DNA of 49,977 bases from Vulcanimicrobiota bacterium (GCA_019240755.1 JAFAXS010000123.1:1-49977), one strand, 5' to 3'. Counted from the first letter of the stretch, positions 22,944 through 33,870 are shown. Notes: a model not told the origin generated them from the sequence alone. A program made the numbers and translations.

Positions 22944-25624
22944 TGGTGCAGGTCGCCACCCGGTACGTGTACTTTTTCGATGAGGCGCAGCAAGCGTTGC
23001 CGCAGGGCTCGTCGATTCGCGAGCTGCTCGGCGGCAAGGGTGCGGGGCTTGCCGAGATGTCGGCGGCCGGATTGCCCGTGCCTTCCGGATTTACCATCAC
23101 GACCGAAGCGTGCTTGCGATTTTACGACGCCGGCCGCGCGTTCCCGGCTGGACTGCAAGAACAAGTCGCCGACGCGATGCGCCGCCTGGAAGAGCGGACG
23201 GGCAAAGTGTTCGGCTCGGAGGACGATCCGTTGCTCGTCTCCGTGCGCAGCGGCGCGCGCGTTTCGATGCCGGGCATGATGGATACGATTCTGAACCTGG
23301 GGCTGAACGATCGCTCCGTGGCCGGCCTCGCTCGACTCACGGGCAACGAGCGCTTCGCATGGGACGCCTACCGGCGATTCATCATGATGTTCGCCAACGT
23401 CGTCTTGGGCATCGCGAAAGAAAACTTCGAAACGCTGATTGAAGAGCTGCGCGACGCGCGCCGCCTGACGAACGACGCGCAAATAGATGCGGCGGCCTGG
23501 CGCGAACTCGTCGGACGCTTCAAGGCGATCGTCAAGGAGCGGACCGGCGAGGAGTTTCCGCAAGACGTGCATCGGCAGCTACGCGCAGCGATCGAGGCGG
23601 TCTTCGACTCGTGGAACTCAAAGCGCGCCGTGGACTACCGTCGCTTCAACCGGATCCCCGATGACTGGGGGACAGCCGTGACCGTGATGGAGATGGTCTT
23701 CGGCAACATGGGCGACGACTCCGGAACGGGCGTTGCATTCACGCGCAACCCCAATACCGGCGAGAAGGCGCTCTTCGGCGAGTATCTCAGCAACGCGCAA
23801 GGCGAGGACGTCGTGGCGGGAATTCGCACGCCCGAGAAGATCTCCGACTTGGCGCGGCGCCAACCGGCCGTCTACGCGCAGTTTCAAGAGATCGCGCAGC
23901 GGCTCGAACGCCACTACCGCGACGTGCAGGATCTCGAGTTCACAGTCGAGCGCGGCAGGCTGTTCATGCTGCAGACGCGCAGCGCCAAGCGCACCGCGGA
24001 AGCGGCCGTGAAGATCGCGCTCGATCTCGTCAACGAGGGACTCATCGATCGGCGCCGCGCGGTCGCCATGGTCAACGCCCAGTCCCTCGATCAGCTCTTT
24101 CACGCGCGCATCGATCCGTCGGTAGACGTCGGCGTCGTCTGCAAGGGCCTCAACGCGTCGCCCGGCGCCGCCACCGGGAAGATCGTCTTTTCCGCGGAGG
24201 ATGCCGTCACGTGGAAAGAGCGCGGCGAGAAGACGATTCTCGTTCGCACGGAGACGACGCCCGACGACGTGCACGGCATGATCGCCGCCGAAGGGATTCT
24301 CACCGCCAAAGGCGGCGCGACGTCGCACGCCGCGGTCGTTGCGCGCGGCATGGGCAAGCCGTGCGTCGCGGGCTGCGACGCGCTCCGCATCGATCGTGCC
24401 AACAAACGCGCGAGCTTCGACGGAACGGATCTCCGCGAGGGCGACTGGATCACCATTGACGGAACGACCGGCAACGTCGCGATCGGCGAGCTGGCGCTGA
24501 TTCGTCCGCCGAGCCGTTTGCCGGAGTGGCTCGCGACGTTTCTTTCGTGGGCCGACGAGCTGCGGCGCATGCAAGTGTGGGCAAATGCCGACACGCCGGA
24601 CGACGCCGCCAAGGCGCGTGAGCTCGGGGCGCAAGGCATCGTACTCTGCCGCACGGAGCATATGTTCATGCAGCAGGAGCGATTGCCGATCGTTCATCAG
24701 ATGATCTTAGCCGTGACCGCCGGGGAGCGCGCGAAGGCGCTGGAGCAGCTGCTGCCGTTTCAGCGCGACGACTTCGGCGGCATCCTGAAAGCCATGGAAG
24801 GGCTACCGGTCACGATCCGCTTGCTCGATCCACCACTGCACGAGTTCTTGCCGTCGCTCGAACAGCTGCTCGTGGAGACGACTGAGCTGCGCCTCACCAA
24901 AGGCACGGACGCTCCCGACTATCGCGCGAAGAGCGCGATGCTGCGACGCGTCCAGCAGTTGCACGAGCAGAATCCCATGCTCGGTCTGCGCGTCTGCCGG
25001 CTCGGCATCGTCTTTCCGGAGATTTACGAGATGCAGGTGCGCGCTATCTTCGAAGCCGCCTGCGACCTCAAGGCTCGGGGCATAGACGCGCGGCCGGAGG
25101 TCATGATACCGGGCGTCGGCACGAAAGAAGAGATGCAGGTGACGCGCGACGCGGTAACGCGCGTCGCCGACGCGGTCCTCGCGGAGCGCGGCGTAAATCT
25201 CGAGTATCACGTCGGGACGATGATCGAACTGCCGCGCGCCTGCGTCGTGGCCGACGAGTTGGCCGGCAGCGCCGAGTTCTTCTCGTTCGGCACCAACGAT
25301 CTCACGCAGACGACCTACGGCTACAGCCGCGATGACGCGGAAGGCTCGTTCATTCCCGTCTACCTCTCGAAGCGGATCCTCAAGGAAGATCCGTTCCAGG
25401 TGCTCGACCGGCGCGGGGTCGGTGGCCTGATGGAAGAGGCGGTGAAGCTCGGACGTTCCGCGCGGCAAGGATTGAAGATCGGAATCTGCGGCGAGCACGG
25501 CGGCGAGCCGAGCAGCGTCGCGTTTTGCGAGCGCCTCGGCCTCGACTACGTGTCCGCTTCGCCGTATCGCGTTCCCATCGCACGCCTGGCGGCCGCACAA
25601 GCCGCCGTTGGAACGCTAACCTAA
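22943..25624 (+). CDS. ppdK: Pyruvate, phosphate dikinase
   Basis: An 893-residue enzyme that interconverts pyruvate, ATP and phosphate with PEP, AMP and pyrophosphate. Domain order is nucleotide-binding (GGKGAGLAEMSAAGLPVPSG), phosphohistidine domain with GGATSHAAVVARGMGKPCV (catalytic His) and the PEP-binding barrel with FSFGTNDLTQTTYGYSRDD and CGEHGGEPSS (active-site Cys). Length is typical. The start overlaps the glyQS stop, so the two are coupled. The last 9 bases overlap the convergent HD gene. Confidence 0.97.
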   Translation: MVQVATRYVYFFDEAQQALPQGSSIRELLGGKGAGLAEMSAAGLPVPSGFTITTEACLRFYDAGRAFPAGLQEQVADAMRRLEERTGKVFGSEDDPLLVSVRSGARVSMPGMMDTILNLGLNDRSVAGLARLTGNERFAWDAYRRFIMMFANVVLGIAKENFETLIEELRDARRLTNDAQIDAAAWRELVGRFKAIVKERTGEEFPQDVHRQLRAAIEAVFDSWNSKRAVDYRRFNRIPDDWGTAVTVMEMVFGNMGDDSGTGVAFTRNPNTGEKALFGEYLSNAQGEDVVAGIRTPEKISDLARRQPAVYAQFQEIAQRLERHYRDVQDLEFTVERGRLFMLQTRSAKRTAEAAVKIALDLVNEGLIDRRRAVAMVNAQSLDQLFHARIDPSVDVGVVCKGLNASPGAATGKIVFSAEDAVTWKERGEKTILVRTETTPDDVHGMIAAEGILTAKGGATSHAAVVARGMGKPCVAGCDALRIDRANKRASFDGTDLREGDWITIDGTTGNVAIGELALIRPPSRLPEWLATFLSWADELRRMQVWANADTPDDAAKARELGAQGIVLCRTEHMFMQQERLPIVHQMILAVTAGERAKALEQLLPFQRDDFGGILKAMEGLPVTIRLLDPPLHEFLPSLEQLLVETTELRLTKGTDAPDYRAKSAMLRRVQQLHEQNPMLGLRVCRLGIVFPEIYEMQVRAIFEAACDLKARGIDARPEVMIPGVGTKEEMQVTRDAVTRVADAVLAERGVNLEYHVGTMIELPRACVVADELAGSAEFFSFGTNDLTQTTYGYSRDDAEGSFIPVYLSKRILKEDPFQVLDRRGVGGLMEEAVKLGRSARQGLKIGICGEHGGEPSSVAFCERLGLDYVSASPYRVPIARLAAAQAAVGTLT

Positions 25625-26818
25625 CGCATCGGCGCAGATGCGCCGAGCCTCGCGCACGTCCGCGGCCGTGCCGCGGCGAATGAAAAGCTTGCGCCAATAG
25701 GCTTTGCCGCTGAGCTTTGCGATCACGTCCGACGCTTCACGCGCGTCGACCGCTCCGCCGGGCCGATCGACCCATACGGTGCGCTCTTGGCCGAGGCCGA
25801 AGGGCAAGCGATGGAGCAACTGCGACTGCGAGTCGGCCCACACGTTCCCTTCGCCGAAGCGCGCGAGCAACGAGCGATGGCAGGCATCGAAGGCCTCGAG
25901 GTCGCGCTCTGCGTTGAACTCCGCAGCCAACGCGTATGCCCGCGCGCGGTTCCTAAGGGCATCCACGCCGTGTCCGGCCCCCTCGTCCATCCCGTCGAGC
26001 ACTCGGAAATCGTCCCAGCGCAGAAACTCATAGATCGGATCGAGCGCACGAGGATTCGGCCACAAGGCATTCAGCACGTCGTGCAGCATGTGCTCGAACA
26101 TCCGCGTCGTGTGGTGGAAGTAGACGGAAGCGAACATCATGTAGCGCGCCATCACAAAGGACTCCAACGCGACGACGCCTCGGCGATCGATGCCCACGAT
26201 GAGCTCTCCATCGCGTCGAAGGATCCGCAGTGACGCGATCAGCTGCTCCGCGTCGTAACGCCCCGTCGCGACGCCCGTGAAATAGGCGTCGCGCTGCAGA
26301 TAGTCCATGCGGTCGGCGTCGAGATTGGGGCCGCTGACGAGCTCCCGCAACGCGGGGTACGCGCACGCTGAGTCTCCGACGATGAGCGCGAGCACGTCGG
26401 CTGCGTCGACATCGGTGCCGGCAACTGCCGCCGCGACTTGCGGGAGCCCGAGTATATCGCGCGTCCGGTCTTCGTGACGAACTCCCAGAACCGGCTCGCA
26501 GGAATGGCTAAACGGACCATGCCCGATGTCGTGCATCAAGAGCGCGACGCGCAATAGTCGCCGCTGATACGCGGCATCGGCGGCGCTCGCGAAGAACTCT
26601 CCACCGTGCCCTACGATCTCGTCGAACGCGCGCGTGCCCATTGCGAGCGCTCCTAACGCGTGGCTGAAGCGGGAATGTTCCGCCGAAGGGAACGCGAGAT
26701 ATGCCAAGCCGAGCTGACGGAGACGGCGCAGGCGCTGCAGCACCGGGAGATCGAGCAACTGCGCTTCCGCTGTGGATAACTCAATGAAGTGATGGACCGG
26801 GTCGAAGATCCGCTTCAT
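25616..26818 (-). CDS. HD-domain phosphohydrolase (dGTPase/SAMHD1-like)
   Basis: A 400-residue protein with the HD metal site: HSRFSHALG (His), LLMHDIGHGPFSHS (His-Asp) and later DADRMDYLQRDAYFTGV (Asp). The opening IFDPVHHFIELS and this order match the HD superfamily branch of dGTP triphosphohydrolase / SAMHD1-like proteins. It likely cleaves phosphate from nucleotides. ATG 26816-26818 starts the conserved opening; a TTG at 26872 would overlap the dnaG start. It is divergent from dnaG. Confidence 0.88.
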   Translation of the reverse strand: MKRIFDPVHHFIELSTAEAQLLDLPVLQRLRRLRQLGLAYLAFPSAEHSRFSHALGALAMGTRAFDEIVGHGGEFFASAADAAYQRRLLRVALLMHDIGHGPFSHSCEPVLGVRHEDRTRDILGLPQVAAAVAGTDVDAADVLALIVGDSACAYPALRELVSGPNLDADRMDYLQRDAYFTGVATGRYDAEQLIASLRILRRDGELIVGIDRRGVVALESFVMARYMMFASVYFHHTTRMFEHMLHDVLNALWPNPRALDPIYEFLRWDDFRVLDGMDEGAGHGVDALRNRARAYALAAEFNAERDLEAFDACHRSLLARFGEGNVWADSQSQLLHRLPFGLGQERTVWVDRPGGAVDAREASDVIAKLSGKAYWRKLFIRRGTAADVREARRICADALG

Positions 26819-26871
26819 AGCGACGGAGAATCGCTGCAACCCGCAGAAGTCCTCCGCGTTACGCATTTGCA

Positions 26872-28659
26872 ATGAGATACGATCAGGACGCTCTTCGTGA
26901 AATCCGCGCTCGCGTCGAGATCGCGAGCCTGATCGGTCAGTACGTCCCTCTGAAAAAACGCGGCAACGACCTCGTCGGACTCTGCCCGTTTCATGCCGAG
27001 AAGACGCCGTCGTTTCACGTCCATCCCGACCGCGGCTTCTTCAAATGCTTTGGTTGCGGCGCGGGCGGCGACGCGATCACGTTCCTGCAACGGCTCGAAC
27101 AGCTGACGTTCGGAGACGCGGTGCGGGCGCTCGCGGCCAAGGCCGGAATACAACTCGAACCGGAAAATCCGGCGACGACGCGCGCGCGCAGCGAGCGCGA
27201 AGCGATCTACGAAGCCAACCGTCTCGCCGCTGGGTTCTTCGCGCGGATGCTCGTCGGCGAGCGGGGCGCGGCGGCGCGCGACTACTGCGCGAAGCGGGGC
27301 TTTTCCGCGGCCACGATCGAGCGGTTCGGGCTAGGTTACGCGCCGAACGCTTGGAACGCCCTCGCCGACGAGCTCCAGCGCGACGGCGTCGCACTGGAGA
27401 CCGCGGCACGGGCGGGACTGGTAAAAGCCGGCCAGCGCGGCTTCTACGATTTCTATCGCGATCGCCTGATGGTGCCGACCTACGCGACGACCGGCGAGGT
27501 GATCGCCTTCGGCGGACGCATCCTCGGCGACGGCGAGCCCAAGTATCTCAACACGACCACGACGCCGGTGTATACCAAGGGCCGGCATCTCTACGCGCTC
27601 AACTTGGCGCGTCGGGCCGCGGGCGACCGCAGCCTGATCGTGGTCGAGGGCTATCTCGATTGCATCGCGCTGCATCAGGCCGGCTTCGAGAACACCGTCG
27701 CATCGCTCGGAACGTCGTTCACCGCGGAGCAGGCCGCCGAGTTGAAGAAGTACGCCGACTACATCTTTCTGTGCTTCGACGGCGATGCGGCCGGCTCGGC
27801 CGCTGCAACCAAAGCGGTGGACGTGGCGTCTAACGTCGTAGAGAACGCCGGTTTGTCGGTGAAGATTGTCGCGCTGCCACCCGGAGAAGATCCCGACAGC
27901 TTCGTTCGATCGCATGGCAGCTCCGCACTCACGAGGCTCCTCGAAACGGCTCCGCCCGCCATTCAGGTGAGGATCGATCAACAGATCGAGCGGCTTCGCG
28001 CGGGATTCGATTCGCCGGCAAAGGTCGCTCCGAAGGCCGAAACGCTCATTCGCGGATTAACGCCCCGTGAAGAGTGGGACCGGTGGCGCGTGTACGTCGC
28101 CGCACGACTGCAGGTGAGCGTGGACGACCTTCGAAATAGCCGCTTCCTGTCCGACAGCGCCAACTTCGCGCCGCGCATCCGCACCGCTCCATCGGAGAGC
28201 CGCCACGTCGCGGCTTCGGTCGAGCCCCTCTCGTTCGAGCGCGAAGTAATTACCATTCTTCTGGAAGAGCCACAGCTGGCAGCAGAGTTCGGCGATCGGA
28301 TCGAAGCGAGCCGGTTTCGCAACGAGATTTACCGCCGGGTGTACGAAAAGATCATCGGTTCGGCGCGGCATCTGACCACAACGGCGGACATACTGGGGCT
28401 CTTCGCCGAAGATCAGGGCGTTCTCGAGTTGCTGTCGGAACTGAGCCGGCGCGATCGCAGCTCGACAGTTCGGTACGGCGACACGGATCAGCGCCGTGCG
28501 CACCTGGAACGAGTCGTCGACCGACTCAGGCTGCAGGACGAGCGGCAACGATACCGGGAGCTCTCGGATTTGATCGACCACCAGCTTGCCGACGGCCGGC
28601 CGGTCCCGCAAGAGCTTCGCGGAGAGTTTGAAGCGTTGGTGGCAAAGCTAAAACGGTAA
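26872..28659 (+). CDS. dnaG: DNA primase
   Basis: A 595-residue primase that makes RNA primers for replication. The N-terminal zinc ribbon has C38, H41, C59 and C62 in LCPFHAEKTPSF and FKCFGCGAGGD. The toprim core has VVEGYLDCIALHQAGF and FLCFDGDAAGSAA for metal binding. The C-terminal helical part fits the DnaB-interacting domain. It begins within the bases used by the divergent HD gene's leader and is followed by rpoD, the usual dnaG-rpoD pairing. Confidence 0.97.
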   Translation: MRYDQDALREIRARVEIASLIGQYVPLKKRGNDLVGLCPFHAEKTPSFHVHPDRGFFKCFGCGAGGDAITFLQRLEQLTFGDAVRALAAKAGIQLEPENPATTRARSEREAIYEANRLAAGFFARMLVGERGAAARDYCAKRGFSAATIERFGLGYAPNAWNALADELQRDGVALETAARAGLVKAGQRGFYDFYRDRLMVPTYATTGEVIAFGGRILGDGEPKYLNTTTTPVYTKGRHLYALNLARRAAGDRSLIVVEGYLDCIALHQAGFENTVASLGTSFTAEQAAELKKYADYIFLCFDGDAAGSAAATKAVDVASNVVENAGLSVKIVALPPGEDPDSFVRSHGSSALTRLLETAPPAIQVRIDQQIERLRAGFDSPAKVAPKAETLIRGLTPREEWDRWRVYVAARLQVSVDDLRNSRFLSDSANFAPRIRTAPSESRHVAASVEPLSFEREVITILLEEPQLAAEFGDRIEASRFRNEIYRRVYEKIIGSARHLTTTADILGLFAEDQGVLELLSELSRRDRSSTVRYGDTDQRRAHLERVVDRLRLQDERQRYRELSDLIDHQLADGRPVPQELRGEFEALVAKLKR

Positions 28660-28713
28660 TAACGAGGAAACGACGGACAAACAGGCATGCGAGGGGAGGT
28701 GAACGACAAAAGA

Positions 28714-29880
<1,167 letters not shown>

Positions 29881-29895
29881 AAAGAGTACGCTGCA

Positions 29896-30552
29896 ATGGT
29901 GCAGCTTACTCTCGCCGCCGCGCTGCTTGCGCTGCTGCCCAGCCCAGCCCCGACGGAGCGGCCACCGCTCAAGACGATCATCACCGTTGTCTCGTCACCC
30001 TATTGCAATTCGCTGGTCAATCACTTCAACGGCGCGCTGGTGCCGATGTTGGGCAATGACCGTGCCATTGAAGTAATCAGCGTTCAGCTCGACGATCTCA
30101 ACCAGCTCTTCAGCGACCCGAACTACCAGCAAGAGTTCGTGGACGTGCGCACCAAGCTGCTGCACCAAGAGTCCAAGGTGAACGAGTCGCTCGCCGCGAT
30201 CGAGCAAGAGATCAGCCTCCTGCGCGACGGCTCGAAGCTCACGACGGACCCTCAAGCTCAGGCTGACATCAAGGATGCGGCGACGCAGTTACATACCGCC
30301 TGGGCCCGCCAGCGCGAACTCGCTATCGACCTCCATCACATGTACCAAGAGATGACCCAATACCCCATCGAACAGGCCAGCAACGATCCCGGCGGATTCG
30401 CTCCGGAAGACATGCGCGAACCCGCCGAGATGAAGGACATCAAGAGCTACCTGCGCTTCAACACGCAGATCAAGATCATCGCGAACGCCGAAGATAAGGC
30501 GGTCGACATCGCCTACAACACGGCGCAAACGTACTGCGTCCCGAAGAAATAG
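29896..30552 (+). CDS. Exported helical protein of unknown function
   Basis: A 218-residue protein with a signal peptide (VQLTLAAALLALLPSPAPT). The mature part has a CNSLVNHFNGALVPML segment, then long heptad-like helices (KLLHQESKVNESLAAIEQEI and QLHTAWARQRELAIDL), so a coiled coil is likely. A C-terminal Cys (TYCVPKK) may pair with the N-terminal Cys (SPYCNS). It begins 15 bases after rpoD and may be read with it. No family recognised. Convergent with the next gene. Confidence 0.7.
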   Translation: MVQLTLAAALLALLPSPAPTERPPLKTIITVVSSPYCNSLVNHFNGALVPMLGNDRAIEVISVQLDDLNQLFSDPNYQQEFVDVRTKLLHQESKVNESLAAIEQEISLLRDGSKLTTDPQAQADIKDAATQLHTAWARQRELAIDLHHMYQEMTQYPIEQASNDPGGFAPEDMREPAEMKDIKSYLRFNTQIKIIANAEDKAVDIAYNTAQTYCVPKK

Positions 30553-30582
30553 AGATTAGCTCGACCGCGCCGCCATGCAACG

Positions 30583-31248
30583 CTACTCTTCGTCGGATTT
30601 TGCGTTGGCGCTCGGAACTACCAGCGGATTTTTGTCCGCGAACGCGCCATTCGGGTTCGGCTTGACCCAGACGATCAAATCCCAGAGGGAAGGAAATAAG
30701 AAGACGCGCGTGACCAACGAGGGATCTTTGACGACGCCCATCTTGACCAGCGTGGCCGCTTGCGGATCGTCTACGTTACCGCCGGCCTTGGCGAACTTCT
30801 CGGCGCCCGTCGCACCGTAGGTCTCTTTGCCGTTCGCGCCGGCAAGGACGTAGTGGACGTGTTCCCTGAACGAGACCCACCGCCGCGGGTCGACGCCCCA
30901 CATCTTCGGCGGCGCCGGCGAATCGCTCTGGAGCACCGAGAAATCGGCACCGAGGAGATTGCCGTGGACGTCGTACCAGAGCTGGCTGGGGTCCTTCGGC
31001 GTAGCGCTCGTCCAATGCAAGTTGGCGTAGCTTATGGCTCCGTCTTCATCCTCATTGGTGTAGCGAAAATATCCGGCCTTTTCCGCGGAGGCGGGCGTCG
31101 GGAAGCGCGCGGTCAAGTCTTTCTGAATCGCGCGAACGAACGCGACCTCGGTGCCTTGCGGCTGAGGCGGAAGAGCGGGCGCGGCGGATACAGCGGCTGG
31201 AAACGCCGCGGCAAGAACCGCCACGGCGACGATTGGGCGAAGCAACAA
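30583..31248 (-). CDS. Exported protein of unknown function
   Basis: A 221-residue protein with signal AVLAAAFPAAVSAAP. The mature part contains FRYTNEDEDGAISYANLHW, a Trp-rich beta segment, LWYDVHGNLLGADFSV and a late VFLFPSLWDLIVWVKPNP. The start is taken as a TTG at 31246-31248; another TTG follows directly. No family recognised. Minus strand, convergent with the previous gene. Confidence 0.65.
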   Translation of the reverse strand: MLLRPIVAVAVLAAAFPAAVSAAPALPPQPQGTEVAFVRAIQKDLTARFPTPASAEKAGYFRYTNEDEDGAISYANLHWTSATPKDPSQLWYDVHGNLLGADFSVLQSDSPAPPKMWGVDPRRWVSFREHVHYVLAGANGKETYGATGAEKFAKAGGNVDDPQAATLVKMGVVKDPSLVTRVFLFPSLWDLIVWVKPNPNGAFADKNPLVVPSANAKSDEE

Positions 31249-31307
31249 CGGGAGTCCCTCACTTTCTGCGGCTGCCTTCGCTGAAAAACCAGCGAAAGCA
31301 TCGCGCC

Positions 31308-32171
31308 CTACGGCGAAGGCGTTGGAGACGCGGTGGGAGACGGCGAGGGCGACGGCAACGGACGCGCCCGGCTCGGCGCTGCAGTGTCCAGCGGAGTTGC
31401 AACCGGAATTACGGGGAACGTCGCGTTCGGAACTTCGTCGCGTGGCAGCAGCGGCGCAGGCGTGACGATGGCGATCGATCCGTTCGGTGCCTTCTCGACG
31501 ATTGCCTGAGTCCGCGCCGGAATTTCGGCGCCGGGCTTCAAGACAAAGTTCTTGCCCTTGCGCAGTATTTGCCAGAACGCGTAGTACGGCACGAAGATAT
31601 CGCCCACCGTATCCTCGGCGCCCACGGTAGATTCGTGACCCGACGAGACGCGGGGCTCCAGACGCGCGAAGGGCGCGCGCAGCGGCAAAAGCCGCCCGTC
31701 GGGGAGCTTCAACGGCTCGAAGAAGATATCCACGAAGCCGTACACATCCATGATATCGGCTCCCGACGAGTCGGTGATTCGAATGAGTCCCTGCGTGCCG
31801 GCGGGCGCCACCGTGCGTCCTCCGACGACGATCGCGCTCTTCAGATGCACGTGAATCTCTTGGCCGGCCTTGGACGATCCCGACGAGATCGGATCGTCAA
31901 GAACGAATACTAGCGTGGAATCCAGGGGCAGGACGTTGCCCGACGGCGTCGGCGTGGTGCTGGGGGTAGGCGCGGGCATGGGAGTAGGAGGCGCGGGATA
32001 TGCCTGCGCCACGCCGACGCCGATCGTCGCGAGTGCGAGAGCGAAGAGGCTCAGCGAGCGCCGCAGCGCTGGCCGATCAGCTCGCGCGCTTTTTCTGAGC
32101 CGTTGCGGCGCGCTTGCCTTCTTCGATGAGCTGCTTGACTTTCTGACCACCTTTTTGTCCGATTCGTTCAT
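31308..32171 (-). CDS. Exported protein with Pro/Thr/Ser-rich linkers
   Basis: A 287-residue frame from ATG 32171. A hydrophobic signal (FALALATIGVGVAQAYP) lies 37 residues in, then a Pro/Thr/Ser linker, a domain with GQEIHVHLKSAIVVGG, PAGTQGLIRITDSSG and GDIFVPYYAFWQILRKGKNF, and a tail of Ser-Pro repeats. No standard start lies between the signal and the end of the upstream KGG gene, so either the N-terminus overlaps that gene by 95 bases, as shown, or a rare start is used; GTG 32150 is another choice. Function unknown. Confidence 0.6.
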   Translation of the reverse strand: MNESDKKVVRKSSSSSKKASAPQRLRKSARADRPALRRSLSLFALALATIGVGVAQAYPAPPTPMPAPTPSTTPTPSGNVLPLDSTLVFVLDDPISSGSSKAGQEIHVHLKSAIVVGGRTVAPAGTQGLIRITDSSGADIMDVYGFVDIFFEPLKLPDGRLLPLRAPFARLEPRVSSGHESTVGAEDTVGDIFVPYYAFWQILRKGKNFVLKPGAEIPARTQAIVEKAPNGSIAIVTPAPLLPRDEVPNATFPVIPVATPLDTAAPSRARPLPSPSPSPTASPTPSP

Positions 32172-32409
32172 AAAAGTTGGGGCCGTACCGGTCCCGCGTT
32201 GCTTCGCCGCCCTTCTTGCCGCCCTTTTTGCCGATTTGCTCGTAAAATTGCTGGCCGTGGGCTTGTTTCGTGGCAAGTCCACCTTTGCGACCGATCTCTT
32301 CGTAGAACTGCGCGCCGTACTTATGCTTGACGGTCTCCCCGCCTTTTTGGCCGGCTTCGCGAACGGACATTCCGCCGCTGCGCGTGTTCTGGTCTGTAGT
32401 GCCTGACAT
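32077..32409 (-). CDS. KGG-repeat (stress-induced type) protein
   Basis: A 110-residue basic protein with four KGG repeats: EAGQKGG, EEIGRKGG, EQIGKKGG and ERIGQKGG, each preceded by a YGxxFY-like or HGxxFY segment. It matches the stress-induced bacterial KGG family (GsiB/YciG type), small hydrophilic proteins made under stress. AGGTGA lies about nine bases before the ATG at 32407-32409. Longer upstream frames were not used because they lack a ribosome site. It overlaps the next gene in a different frame. Confidence 0.85.
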   Translation of the reverse strand: MSGTTDQNTRSGGMSVREAGQKGGETVKHKYGAQFYEEIGRKGGLATKQAHGQQFYEQIGKKGGKKGGEATRDRYGPNFYERIGQKGGQKVKQLIEEGKRAATAQKKRAS

Positions 32410-32560
32410 TCTTTTCTTCACCTGTGTTAGTTTGCCGCCGAAATAGCGGGCGGCGGCGCTCTCCAACTACTACAACGCGGCGTTGCGCCTGAAAGTTTGA
32501 CTGCAAGGTTGAGCGCGGATGAGATTAGCTTTGTGACCGGCCGAGCGGGGCCTAGGTCGC

Positions 32561-33010
32561 TCAGAACAGCCGCTTCGTGTCGATCAGTATGGTCACCGGA
32601 CCCGTATTGACCAGCGCCACGTCCATTTTGGCGCCGAAGCGCCCGTACTGGACCGACAAGCCCAACTCCTCGAGCCGCCGGCCGGTCTCTTCGAAAAGCG
32701 CCACTGCCTGCGGCTCCCTCGCGGCGGCAATGAATGAGGGACGCCGTCCCCGGCGCACGTCGCCGTGCAGCGTAAACTGAGAGACCAGGAGCACCGCGCC
32801 TTCCGCGCTCTCGATCGACTCGTTCATCAGTCCGCCAGCATTCGGGAAGATCCGCAGTCCGGCGATTTTCTCTGCCATCGCACGCGCGTCGTCGGCGCCG
32901 TCATCGAGGCCCACGCTGAGGAGGACCAGCAGCCCGGCCGCGATGTGCGCGATCGTCTCGCCGTCCACGCGGACGCGCGCCTCCGACACGCGCTGCACCA
33001 CCGCTCGCAT
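32561..33010 (-). CDS. dtd: D-aminoacyl-tRNA deacylase
   Basis: A 149-residue protein matching Dtd, which removes D-amino acids (and glycine mischarged on tRNA-Ala) from tRNA. MRAVVQRVSEARVRVDGE is the family N-terminus, LVSQFTLHGDVRRGRRPSF holds the conserved SQFTL, and the Gly-Pro-motif region NTGPVTIL ends the protein. The start overlaps the stop of the upstream proline dehydrogenase (TAATG), so it is translated with it. Confidence 0.95.
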   Translation of the reverse strand: MRAVVQRVSEARVRVDGETIAHIAAGLLVLLSVGLDDGADDARAMAEKIAGLRIFPNAGGLMNESIESAEGAVLLVSQFTLHGDVRRGRRPSFIAAAREPQAVALFEETGRRLEELGLSVQYGRFGAKMDVALVNTGPVTILIDTKRLF

Positions 33011-33867
33011 TAGCGAGAGAAGATCGAGGAGAGCGCGAACAGCGCGTTCTCGCGCCGCTCCAGCACCCGCCGGTAAAAATATCCCGCCCAATGCGTCCCG
33101 AACGGCACGTAGATCCGCAGCCTATACCCTTGCGCAACGATCTCGCGCTGCACTCGCGGGCGGCAGCCGAAGAGCATCTGAAACTCGAAGCCGTCGCTGC
33201 GGACTCCGCGCTCCGCGGCAAACGCCTTGACGGCGGCGATCAGGCGCCGATCGTGAGTGGCGATTCCCGGATAGTTGCCGGCCGACAACAGTCGCTTCGC
33301 CAACTCCAGGTACCGCCTTCGAATTTCCGGCATCCGTTTGTACGCGATCTCCTCCGGTTCGTTATAGGCGCCCTTGCAAAGCCGGACGCGCGCCCCGCGC
33401 TCGATCGCCGCCTCCACGTCGTCCGGCGTGCGTCTGAGGTAGGCCTGCAGCACGGGGCCGACGTTCTTCCTGGTCGAGTACGCGCGCCAAACGGTGCGCA
33501 GCGTCGCTTCGAGCACTGCCGAGCCTTCCATGTCGACGCGCACGAAGGGATCCGCGTTGCCGTCGGCCTTTGCCATCACGGCGAGGAGGTTTTCCAACGC
33601 GAACTCTTCATCAACCAGTAAACCCATTGCGGTGAGCTTCACGGAGACGTTGGAGTCCACGCCCGAAGCGCCGATCGCATCGAGCATCTCGAAGTACACG
33701 TCGCGAACCCGTAGCGCGGCGTCGCGCTCCAGCACGTCCTCGCCTAGAAAGTCCAACGTGGCCGACATTCCGGCTGCATTGAGCTTGCGCACCGCCTCGA
33801 TTGCGGTGTCGATCGTTTCGCCCGCGACGAATCGTCGCGCGAGAAAGTAGAAGTTCTTCTGCAGCAC
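33010..33867 (-). CDS. Proline dehydrogenase
   Basis: A 285-residue FAD enzyme oxidising proline to pyrroline-5-carboxylate. The barrel motifs are TLDFLGEDV, SVKLTAMGLLVDEE, VRVDMEGSA, QAYLRRTPDDVE, RVRLCKGAYNEPEEIAYK and FQMLFGCRPRVQREI, followed by VPFGTHWAGYFYRRVLER. This is the short monofunctional form, not PutA. GTG 33865-33867 is the start. It lies three bases after the ABC permease stop and overlaps dtd, so all three probably form one operon. Confidence 0.93.
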   Translation of the reverse strand: MLQKNFYFLARRFVAGETIDTAIEAVRKLNAAGMSATLDFLGEDVLERDAALRVRDVYFEMLDAIGASGVDSNVSVKLTAMGLLVDEEFALENLLAVMAKADGNADPFVRVDMEGSAVLEATLRTVWRAYSTRKNVGPVLQAYLRRTPDDVEAAIERGARVRLCKGAYNEPEEIAYKRMPEIRRRYLELAKRLLSAGNYPGIATHDRRLIAAVKAFAAERGVRSDGFEFQMLFGCRPRVQREIVAQGYRLRIYVPFGTHWAGYFYRRVLERRENALFALSSIFSR

Positions 33868-33870
33868 GGT

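Noticed and set aside
23618-24697. 359-codon minus-strand frame across ppdK
   Set aside because: Mirror frame of pyruvate phosphate dikinase; no domain seen.
32410-32466. Longer start for the KGG protein
   Set aside because: The upstream extension has no ribosome site, while ATG 32407-32409 does and matches family starts.
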